Assembly: GCA_024409145.1 (NCBI GenBank)
Contig: JAKSUF010000111.1
Span: 1 to 5,530 of the forward strand
Length of the DNA stretch: 5,530 nt
Reading direction: 5' to 3'
Source of the DNA: an archaeon
GTDB taxonomy: Archaea > Methanobacteriota > Methanobacteria > Methanobacteriales > Methanobacteriaceae
This document shows positions 1 through 5,314 of the stretch, in pieces. The position numbers and the translations under genes were made by a program. Position 1 is the stretch's first letter; every line of letters starts with the position of its first letter. The notes beneath the pieces were generated by a model. It worked only from the letters and a program-made list of their open reading frames with translations, was not told the origin of the DNA and searched no databases.

Positions 1-12
1 AAATTTTAATAA

Positions 13-1257
13 TTATTTATTAACTTTTTTTATGAATTTGATTGCAACTATAATAACAATAACTAAAATAATTATGATAATTGCATCATAATAAATGAAA
101 TCTGATATTGGATTTTCTTTTTTGTTTAAATCTACTGAATGCATATATCCAGAATGATCTGCAACAATTAATGTATCTCCATATACAATTGGTGAAGCAG
201 TAATTTTAGAATTGAATATTATACATCCTGGATTAAATTTACTTTCAACAGCACCAGTATATTTATTTAAAGTATATGTATTTCCATCATTTGAATTTAC
301 AATAATTTGATCCTTGTAAATTGCAGGAGTTGATTGAACTTCTCCACCTGTAGTATAACCCCATTTAAATGTTCCATCTCTTGTGTCAAAACAACTAATG
401 TTTCCAGTATCAGCACCAATATAAACATTGTTATTTTCAGAATCAATAGTTGGTGAAGATAAAATTTTATTTTCCATATTTATATCCCAGTTCAATTCTC
501 CTGATTCGGAATTAATACAATATAAGTTTCCATCTTCACTTCCTATATATACAGAATCATCATAATAAGCTGGGGATGAAACAATTTTATCAGCAGTTGT
601 ATAAGTCCATTTCTTTTCTCCATTAGAATTAATAGCAAATAATTTACCATTGGTAGAACCAACATAAATTGTGTCTTTAACAAATATTGGAGAAGATTGT
701 ACTTTATCTCCTAATTTATATTTCCAATTTTGTTTTCCATTGGTGGTGTATGAATATAAGTATCCATCATCACATCCAAAATAAATATTATCATTGTTTA
801 TTGTTACAGTTGATCTAATTGCTTCTGGAAAATTCTTTTCCCATATTACTTCATGGTCATCATCATCTAATTTTTCACTAATATTAAATGCATAGAAGTC
901 CCCATCACAATCTCCAACATATAATATATTATTTTTAATAATTGGTGAAGCTACTATTTTGTCTTTAAAATCATAAGTCCATTCAGTATCTCCATCTTTC
1001 ATATCTATTGCTTTTAATATACCTTCTTCAGTAATTACATAAATTATGTTATTTTTAATTATTGGAGTTGAAGATATTGCTCCTTTTTCCATATTCATTG
1101 ACCATACTTTTGAAACAGTGTCAGATGCACCATCTTTATAACCTGTATGTTTCACATCTCCTTGAAATCCATTCCAGTTTGATGCAACAATTGGGTTAAT
1201 ACATAAACTTATAGCTAATATTAAAGTTATTATTCCAATAAAATATTTTCTATTCAT
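13..1257 (-). CDS. Secreted, membrane-anchored eight-blade PQQ-like (BamB-like) beta-propeller protein
   Basis: Predicted 414-residue extracytoplasmic beta-propeller. Residues 5-25 are a hydrophobic signal segment with a possible cleavage site after IVAS (residue 26). The mature start carries a WNGFQGD..HTG motif that I associate with PQQ-repeat proteins. About eight repeats of 38-45 residues follow (roughly 52-92, 93-137, 138-176, 177-215, 216-255, 256-298, 299-337, 338-378), most with the pattern W.Y....KI.SSP.....IYVGS.DG.LY.IN. Eight blades match the BamB and quinoprotein fold, but no dehydrogenase active-site domain is present, so it is probably a binding or scaffold protein rather than an enzyme. 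A second hydrophobic helix (about 389-408) followed by KFIKKVNK should anchor the C-terminus, leaving the propeller outside. The ATG at 1257 was chosen because the signal peptide begins there and AGGGGG lies 6 nt upstream; in-frame TTG (1284) and ATG (1275) lie inside the permease gene. It is last in the exporter operon. Its ligand is unknown. Confidence 0.85.
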   Translation of the reverse strand: MNRKYFIGIITLILAISLCINPIVASNWNGFQGDVKHTGYKDGASDTVSKVWSMNMEKGAISSTPIIKNNIIYVITEEGILKAIDMKDGDTEWTYDFKDKIVASPIIKNNILYVGDCDGDFYAFNISEKLDDDDHEVIWEKNFPEAIRSTVTINNDNIYFGCDDGYLYSYTTNGKQNWKYKLGDKVQSSPIFVKDTIYVGSTNGKLFAINSNGEKKWTYTTADKIVSSPAYYDDSVYIGSEDGNLYCINSESGELNWDINMENKILSSPTIDSENNNVYIGADTGNISCFDTRDGTFKWGYTTGGEVQSTPAIYKDQIIVNSNDGNTYTLNKYTGAVESKFNPGCIIFNSKITASPIVYGDTLIVADHSGYMHSVDLNKKENPISDFIYYDAIIIIILVIVIIVAIKFIKKVNK

Positions 1258-1263
1258 TATTTT

Positions 1264-1269
1264 CCCCCT
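1264..1269 (-). promoter_or_regulatory. Shine-Dalgarno of the propeller gene, overlapping the permease stop codon
   Basis: AGGGGG on the minus strand lies 6 nt before the ATG at 1257. Its first bases belong to the permease TAG stop (1268-1270), so terminating ribosomes would sit on this site, which suggests translational coupling. It decides between this ATG and two in-frame upstream starts (ATG 1275, TTG 1284). Confidence 0.65.
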
Positions 1270-2440
1270 ATACATCTCTATCAAATCTTATTACTCCTAA
1301 AATAAAGAAGAGTAATGTAAATCCTACTAATACTAAAATATCAAACCATACATCTCCAAGACCACGTCCTTGAATCATAACAGCTCTCATAGCATCATTT
1401 AAATAAGTTAAAGGACAAATATAAGCTAATTTTTGGAAAATCCAAGGCATAGTTTCTACTGGATAAAATACTCCTGAAATAAACATCATAGGCATTGAGA
1501 ATGGCATAACCATTTGAGCATAATCTTCTTGTGTTTTAGCTGTTGCAGAAATCATAATACCGAAACCTACAAAACATAATGCTCCAAAAATAAGGAGAAC
1601 AAATGTTTGAGGAATTCCTCCTTTAACTATAATTCCAAATAAAAATATAGCTGCAAATAATAATATTAATGCTCTTATAAGTTCAACAGATAATTTACCT
1701 AAAATTTTACCTCCAATTACAGTTGCAACAGATGTCGGAGTCATAAATAATCTTGCAAGTTCACCAGTTTCACGTTCTCCTGATATTGAAGCACCCATTC
1801 CCATCATACAACTCATCATGATAGTCATTGCAAGTACTGCAGGTACAAGGAAATCAATGTATTTTATATCTCCATATATTTTATTCACTTGTAATGCTAT
1901 TGCACTTTTTACATTATCTATAGATGATGTAATCATATCTTTATTTGTTGTTGCATTTTCTGTAACTACTTTTGAATAACTTGTAGTTAAAGCTGCAGAT
2001 TGTTTTGCAGAGATTTCATTAAATAATGCTTCTGTTGTAGGTACTAATGTTTGAGTTGCCATTTGATCTGATGAATCAATATAAAGTGTTACAGCTTTTT
2101 GATTATTTGTATTTGAGTCATAATTTGAAGGCAGTATAATTGCGGCTTTCACTTCACCTTTATCCACCATCTTTTTGGCATCATCTGGATCATCTATAAT
2201 ATCCATAACATGATAAATATCCATTGATTTTATAATATCTAAAGTATTATTAGTTAATGCTCCATCATCTTGTGCAACTACTACAATAGATAAATTTTCT
2301 AAATCTCCCCCCATACCATAACCAAATAATAAAATCATAATGATTGGGAAAACTATAATTGCAAATAATCTTGATGGATGTCTTTTTAAACTTATCCATT
2401 CTTTTTTAACCATCCACAAAAGTTTTTTAGTTTCTACCAT
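1268..2440 (-). CDS. ABC-2 type exporter permease (DrrB/YhfQ-like, ABC2_membrane_3 architecture)
   Basis: A 390-residue inner-membrane subunit of an ABC exporter. Layout: a cytoplasmic N-terminus with KKEWISLKRHPSRL (12-25), one transmembrane helix (about 24-42), a large soluble extracytoplasmic domain (about 45-194), then a C-terminal bundle of about five helices (195-218, 250-272, 278-300, 309-327, 364-384). The loop GERETGELARLFMTPTS (221-237) is the typical ABC-2 coupling segment contacting the ATPase, and FYPVETMP..... LTYLNDAMR (325-351) is the conserved C-terminal region. About 390 residues is normal for this family. The start at 2440 is supported by GAGAGG 7 nt upstream (2448-2453). 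Its start codon overlaps the stop of a 27-codon ORF (TAATG), and the ATPase gene is upstream, so the pair forms one transporter. Only one permease is seen, so it probably works as a homodimer with two ATPase copies. The substrate cannot be read from the sequence; drug, lipid or other hydrophobic efflux is an inference from the PadR regulator. Confidence 0.92.
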   Translation of the reverse strand: MVETKKLLWMVKKEWISLKRHPSRLFAIIVFPIIMILLFGYGMGGDLENLSIVVVAQDDGALTNNTLDIIKSMDIYHVMDIIDDPDDAKKMVDKGEVKAAIILPSNYDSNTNNQKAVTLYIDSSDQMATQTLVPTTEALFNEISAKQSAALTTSYSKVVTENATTNKDMITSSIDNVKSAIALQVNKIYGDIKYIDFLVPAVLAMTIMMSCMMGMGASISGERETGELARLFMTPTSVATVIGGKILGKLSVELIRALILLFAAIFLFGIIVKGGIPQTFVLLIFGALCFVGFGIMISATAKTQEDYAQMVMPFSMPMMFISGVFYPVETMPWIFQKLAYICPLTYLNDAMRAVMIQGRGLGDVWFDILVLVGFTLLFFILGVIRFDRDV

Positions 2441-2523
2441 TAGAAAACCTCTCGTTTATATTCATTTTTTAAAATTTTTCTAATTTCTTGTGTTTTTATT
2501 TCTGCAGTTTTATGATATTGCAT
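2440..2523 (-). CDS. Candidate 27-residue small protein between ATPase and permease
   Basis: A small ORF not recognised as any known family. It starts MQYHKTAEIKTQEIRK and ends NEYKREVF. It is highly charged (K, R, E rich), has no membrane segment, and would probably form an amphipathic helix. Three things support translation: GAGGT (2532-2536) lies 8 nt before its ATG, one of the best Shine-Dalgarno matches in the window; an in-frame TAG just upstream fixes the start; and its TAA stop overlaps the permease ATG (TAATG), the usual layout of coupled genes. It fills nearly all of the 112-bp ATPase-permease gap. It may be a real small subunit, a leader whose translation feeds the permease, or a fusion remnant: the RKILKNEYKRE stretch resembles the cytoplasmic start of ABC-2 permeases. 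The region arose partly by duplication of the ATPase 3' end. Confidence 0.5.
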   Translation of the reverse strand: MQYHKTAEIKTQEIRKILKNEYKREVF

Positions 2524-2585
2524 TTTTATCTACCTCTACATTTTGTAGTATTTTATGCTCTTGCGTTTTCATCTACCTCTGCAGT
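2508..2585 (-). repeat. Imperfect tandem repeat of the ATPase gene 3' end
   Basis: The last codons and stop of the ATPase gene (2551-2585) recur 43 bp downstream (2508-2542), with 29 of 35 aligned bases identical by hand. Read in its own frame, the downstream copy gives NVEVDKNAIS-stop against TAEVDENARA-stop, so even the TAA is kept. A weaker third echo (2486-2508) shares ACTGCAGA and AAAAC.CAAGA with a 4-nt gap. In the second copy the coding bases GAGGTAGAT fall in the ribosome binding site of the 27-residue ORF, and a C-to-T difference (ACG/ATG) supplies its start codon. Confidence 0.6.
2532..2536 (-). promoter_or_regulatory. Ribosome binding site of the 27-residue small ORF
   Basis: GAGGT, within AGAGGTAGAT, lies 8 nt before the ATG at 2523. 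It matches the archaeal anti-Shine-Dalgarno pattern (GGAGGTGAT) well and is the main sequence argument that the small ORF is translated. Confidence 0.55.
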
Positions 2586-3707
2586 TGCTTTCATAAACAC
2601 ATCTTCAAGGGAAGGTTCTTGAGTATAAATAGATTCAATAAGTCCACCATTATTTATAACATCTCTTAAAACATCAGTTATTACATTTTCATTGAAATTT
2701 TCAATTTTTAATGTAATCCTTTCATCTTTCATAATATCAATACTATAAACATTTGGATTTTTCATAATTGAATCAATAATATTTTCATTAATATTTTTTA
2801 ATAAAAATGACATTTCTCTAAGATGTAACTCTTTTACAAGTTTAGAATCTCTTTCTTTATTAGCCCATTTTGAAGATGAATTATTTGTATTTTCTTCTAA
2901 ATTAGAATTTTCTTTTAAATCAGAATCTTCATTTAAATTTTTAGTTTCATCTAATTGTGAAGTTTCTTCATAAATTTTAGATAAAGTAGTTTTAATATTT
3001 TCTTCATATTCTAATTTTTGTTCTTTAAGTAAACTATCTTTTAAACCTTGAGGAGTATCATATGCTACAAGATTTCCTGTATTTATAATTCCTACATTAT
3101 CACATAACATATCTACTTCATGCATATCATGTGAACAAAGAATAATTGTATGTCCATTATCATTCAATTCACGAATTAAATCCCATAAAACTCTTTTTGT
3201 AGTTGGATCTAAACCTATTGTTGGTTCATCAAGGAATAAAATCTCTGGTCTATGAACTAAACTTGCAACAAGTGATGCTTTTTGTTTTTGTCCTCCTGAT
3301 AATTGACCTATTCGTTTATTTTGAGCATATTTAATATCAACAAGTTCCATTAAGTCATCAATTCTGTCAAATTTTTCATCTTTTGGAACTCCATAATAAT
3401 CTGCACATAATTCTGCATTTTCTTTTACTGTTAAATCTTTATATAAACTAACTTGTTGTGGAACCATTCCTAATAATTCTCTTACTTCATCAGGGTTATC
3501 TTTAACATCATATCCACCTACAACAGCTGTTCCTGATGTTGGTTGTGCAAGACAAGTCAACATTTTAATTGTTGTTGTTTTTCCTGCACCATTTGGTCCA
3601 AGCATTCCAAATATGGTTTTGTTAGGAATTTTCATATTAATTGAATTAACAGCAATAAAATTTTTATATTGTTTTTTCAAATCGAAAGTTTCTATTGCGT
3701 ATTTCAT
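2553..3707 (-). CDS. ABC transporter ATP-binding protein, DrrA/CcmA type, with extended repeat-bearing linker
   Basis: A 384-residue cytoplasmic ATPase that should power the neighbouring ABC-2 permease. All catalytic motifs are intact: Walker A GPNGAGKTT (37-45), Q-loop in VPQQ (82-85), signature LSGGQ (136-140), Walker B ILFLDEP with catalytic E161, D-loop GLDP (165-168) and H193. The C-terminus has the DUF4162-type domain (about 295-372) ending EPSLEDVFMKAT, characteristic of DrrA-like exporters. The odd part is residues about 228-295, a hydrophilic Glu/Asn/Ser/Lys-rich linker of roughly 65 residues containing three six-residue repeats. It makes the protein longer than the usual 300-330 residues. 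The start at 3707 has AGGAGAT 3-4 nt upstream (3712-3718). It lies second in the operon, 105 bp after padR, the gap being mostly a tandem repeat. Pairing with the permease follows from gene order. The substrate is unknown. Confidence 0.94.
   Translation of the reverse strand: MKYAIETFDLKKQYKNFIAVNSINMKIPNKTIFGMLGPNGAGKTTTIKMLTCLAQPTSGTAVVGGYDVKDNPDEVRELLGMVPQQVSLYKDLTVKENAELCADYYGVPKDEKFDRIDDLMELVDIKYAQNKRIGQLSGGQKQKASLVASLVHRPEILFLDEPTIGLDPTTKRVLWDLIRELNDNGHTIILCSHDMHEVDMLCDNVGIINTGNLVAYDTPQGLKDSLLKEQKLEYEENIKTTLSKIYEETSQLDETKNLNEDSDLKENSNLEENTNNSSSKWANKERDSKLVKELHLREMSFLLKNINENIIDSIMKNPNVYSIDIMKDERITLKIENFNENVITDVLRDVINNGGLIESIYTQEPSLEDVFMKATAEVDENARA
2886..2939 (-). repeat. In-frame 18-bp tandem repeat (three units) in the ATPase linker
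   Basis: Three consecutive 18-bp units encode NLNEDS, DLKENS and NLEENT (ATPase residues 257-274), with pattern [N/D]-L-x-E-[N/D]-[S/T]. The DNA is similar as well as the protein: each unit reads (A/G)ATTTA-- GAA-AT--. Unit length is a multiple of 3, so gain or loss of a unit changes linker length without breaking the gene. The preceding residues LDETK may be a decayed fourth unit. Confidence 0.75.
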
Positions 3708-3731
3708 TTTAATCTCCTGATATTCATATAT

Positions 3732-3820
3732 TATCTTATCTTAAAGAATTCCGTTCTAGTTAGGATTATTCATATTAATATCTTATCTTAAAGAATTCCG
3801 TTCTAGTTAGGATTATTCAT
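3732..3820 (-). repeat. Perfect 42-bp tandem direct repeat spanning the padR 3' end
   Basis: Positions 3732-3773 and 3779-3820 are identical over 42 bp, separated by 5 bp (period 47). The copy nearer padR contains its final bases and TAA stop (3813-3815); the other lies in the untranslated gap before the ATPase gene. Each copy contains GAATTC within AGAACGGAATTCT. A TATTCAT word occurs at the end of both copies and again at 3721-3727, about one period further on, which is what slippage or recombination at short homology would leave. Complete identity suggests a recent duplication or selection to keep both copies. Confidence 0.95.
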
Positions 3821-4232
3821 CTTCTTTTAACATGTCATTAATAAATTCTATCCAGTTAGGATTCTTTTTACACATTAACCATGCTTTTTTAATTTGTTTT
3901 AATTTATTTTCTCCTTTTTCTGTGATTTTATAAAATTTAACTTTTTTATTATTCTGGGTTTCCCATACTCCTGTAATAAGTTCATCCTCTTCCATTTTTT
4001 TAAGTAATGGATAAATTTTACTTGAAGATGATTTTTTTATTGCTCCTTTATTAATTAAAGATTCTAAAAAAACATCTAGTTCCTTCATTATTCCATAACC
4101 ATGGATAGGACCTCTTTTTTTAATGATCCAAAGAATAAATAAATGAGTAAATCCATTAATAATATGTTTCACAGTTTTGTGAGATTTTAAAAATTTTTCA
4201 TCATATTTACATTCTTCATTATTTGAAGTCAT
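3813..4232 (-). CDS. PadR-family transcriptional regulator
   Basis: A 139-residue winged-helix DNA-binding protein, probably the repressor of the exporter operon. Residues 28-48 contain HLFILWIIKKRGPIHGYGI, the hallmark first helices and HGY motif of PadR. SSSKIYPLLKKMEEDELI (69-86) is the recognition helix region, and VWETQ...KVKFYKITEKG (89-107) forms the wing. The C-terminal part (108-139) is short, as in the smaller PadR subfamily, whose members dimerise through a single C-terminal helix. The ATG at 4232 is supported by AGGAGAT (4236-4242) 3 nt upstream, nearly the same leader as the ATPase gene. It is first in the operon, as in LmrR-type systems, where PadR binds drug-like ligands and controls its own ABC exporter genes. 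Paired dyads upstream (4309-4332, 4364-4382) are plausible binding sites. The ligand cannot be inferred. Confidence 0.9.
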   Translation of the reverse strand: MTSNNEECKYDEKFLKSHKTVKHIINGFTHLFILWIIKKRGPIHGYGIMKELDVFLESLINKGAIKKSSSSKIYPLLKKMEEDELITGVWETQNNKKVKFYKITEKGENKLKQIKKAWLMCKKNPNWIEFINDMLKEDE

Positions 4233-4308
4233 TTTATCTCCTAATTTTATACTCTTATCTAAATTGATTATATACTATAAATTATATAATATAAGTATAA
4301 TTTCAACC

Positions 4309-4332
4309 TATGTCATTTTTTGACATATGTCA
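4309..4332. promoter_or_regulatory. Putative PadR operator 1 (dyad plus extra half-site)
   Basis: TATGTCA-TTTTT-TGACATA is a perfect 7-bp inverted repeat (4309-4327). It runs into a further ATGTCA, so 4321-4332 is also a perfect palindrome (TGACATATGTCA), giving three half-sites. ATGT-N9-ACAT closely resembles known PadR-family operators (ATGT/ACAT half-sites about 8-9 nt apart). It lies near the expected transcription start of the padR operon. The binding protein is inferred, not shown. Confidence 0.6.
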
Positions 4333-4352
4333 ATTTTAATTTAGTATTTAAT

Positions 4353-4362
4353 CTTATATAAA
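4353..4362 (-). promoter_or_regulatory. Putative archaeal TATA box of the padR-exporter operon
   Basis: TTTATATAAG on the minus strand matches the archaeal TTTAWATA consensus and should start transcription about 25 bp on, near 4330, giving a leader of about 100 nt. It lies between the two dyads. Operator 2 would cover the TFB-recognition position just upstream. Because TATATA is symmetric it could also read rightward. TATA-like stretches closer to padR (4274-4300) are alternatives. Confidence 0.45.
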
Positions 4363-4363
4363 C

Positions 4364-4382
4364 TATGTCATTTTTTGACATA
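4364..4382. promoter_or_regulatory. Putative PadR operator 2
   Basis: A second TATGTCA-TTTTT-TGACATA dyad, identical to the one 55 bp to the left; with flanking bases, 4308-4328 and 4363-4383 match over 21 bp. It abuts the TATA box on its upstream side, so a bound protein would block TFB/TBP access. Confidence 0.6.
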
Positions 4383-4539
4383 TTTTAATATTGAAAAAAT
4401 TTTTATTTCTAAAAGTTTATTAAATAATTTCTTAAATTTTTTTATATTCCTTAATTCTAATATGATAAAATTTAATTAATTCAAATATTATATTCATTAT
4501 TAATTAAAATAATTAAAAAAATTCATATTAAAATAATAT

Positions 4540-4545
4540 AGGGGT
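4540..4545 (+). promoter_or_regulatory. Ribosome binding site of the TIM-barrel gene
   Basis: AGGGGT lies 6 nt before the ATG at 4552, the only G-rich stretch in the surrounding A/T sequence. It fixes the start and resembles the site used by the propeller gene in spacing and composition. Confidence 0.6.
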
Positions 4546-4551
4546 AATTGT

Positions 4552-5310
4552 ATGGATCTTGGATTTTCAACTCTTTGTTTATTTATGAAATCAATTGATG
4601 AAATGTTAACAATAGCTGAAGAATATGGTTTTAATTGTATTGAATTACTTGGAGAAGGGCCCTATAGTCCTAGTAATTTACTTGAAAATAAAAATTATTT
4701 AGAATCATTTCAATCATATGATTTAGAATATTATATTCATGCACCAACTATTGATTTAAATATAGCTAGTTTAAATGAAGGTATAAGAAAAGAATCTGTT
4801 AAACAAACTAAAGAATGTTTAGATGTTGCTGAAATAATAGGTGTTAAAGCAATTACTATTCATCCTGGAAAAGTTGGAAGACCTGAAGATTCAATTAGAC
4901 AAATGGGTCTTCAATTTGCAACAGAATCAGTTCAAGAGCTTGTTGATTATACTGAAGATAAAGAAGTTAAACTTTCAGTTGAAAACATGCCACAACGTTT
5001 TTCATTTTTATGTAATAAAGTTGAAGAGTTAGAATCTTTAACTCAAAAAACTGGATGTGCTATAACAATTGATTTAGGTCATGCGAATACATGTACTAAT
5101 CCAGAGAGTTTTACAAATATATCTAATATTGAATATTTTCATTTAAATGATAATGATGGAATTAAAGATCAACATGTTTCTTTAGGTGAAGGTACATTAG
5201 ATTTAAATCTATTAAAAAAAGTTAAAACTGGTATTATTGAATTAAATAATTATCAAAATGTTTTAAAATCAAAAAAAGTTATTGAAAGTGTTTTGGGTAA
5301 AATTGTTTAG
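4552..5310 (+). CDS. Xylose isomerase-like TIM-barrel protein with endonuclease IV-like metal site
   Basis: A 252-residue soluble protein of the AP-endonuclease-2/xylose isomerase-like TIM-barrel superfamily (Pfam PF01261 type), usually annotated sugar phosphate isomerase/epimerase. Candidate metal ligands fall in the order known from E. coli endonuclease IV: H63 (YIHAP), H104 (ITIHPG), E144 (LSVENMP), D174 and H177 (IDLGHA), H197 (YFHLND), D206 and H208 (DQHVSLGEG), E230 (IIELN). DxHxSLGEG is especially Nfo-like. However, the N-terminus (GFSTLCLF..) lacks the AHVSAAGG-type opening of Nfo, and the protein is about 30 residues shorter. It could be an AP-endonuclease relative acting on DNA or a sugar isomerase/epimerase; the sequence alone does not decide. 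No secretion signal. It is transcribed divergently from the exporter operon and converges on the next gene with a 4-bp gap. A role with the exporter is not indicated. Confidence 0.85.
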   Translation: MDLGFSTLCLFMKSIDEMLTIAEEYGFNCIELLGEGPYSPSNLLENKNYLESFQSYDLEYYIHAPTIDLNIASLNEGIRKESVKQTKECLDVAEIIGVKAITIHPGKVGRPEDSIRQMGLQFATESVQELVDYTEDKEVKLSVENMPQRFSFLCNKVEELESLTQKTGCAITIDLGHANTCTNPESFTNISNIEYFHLNDNDGIKDQHVSLGEGTLDLNLLKKVKTGIIELNNYQNVLKSKKVIESVLGKIV

Positions 5311-5314
5311 TTAA

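Larger units (their letters stand above)
4233..4551. other. Divergent AT-rich intergenic region between padR operon and TIM-barrel gene
   Basis: This 319-bp region has no convincing ORF. Its left part holds the padR leader and several TATA-like stretches (4274-4300). The middle holds two identical dyads and a TATA box. The right part (4384-4540) is almost pure A/T with one TTTATATT (4441-4448) that could serve the plus-strand gene, though in such AT-rich sequence this is weak. Confidence 0.6.

Noticed and set aside
1198..1206. Lipoprotein cysteine at residue 19 of the propeller protein (ISLCIN)
   Set aside because: The residues before Cys (I-S-L) do not fit a lipobox, and it lies within the hydrophobic segment rather than at its end; a C-terminal anchor is already present.
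1258..1284. Longer propeller start at TTG 1284 or ATG 1275
   Set aside because: Both lie in the permease gene, would put charged residues before the signal peptide, and have a poorer ribosome binding site than the ATG at 1257.
3732..3820. CRISPR array or terminator hairpins in the 42-bp repeat
   Set aside because: Only two copies with a 5-bp spacer, so not CRISPR. The best internal stem is about 4 bp (AGAA/TTCT) with no following T run, too weak for a terminator.
4841..5032. 63-codon plus-strand ORF inside the TIM-barrel gene
   Set aside because: It lies wholly inside 4552-5310 in another frame, is rich in Leu/Lys/Gln as expected from a shifted AT-rich gene, and has no ribosome binding site or family pattern.
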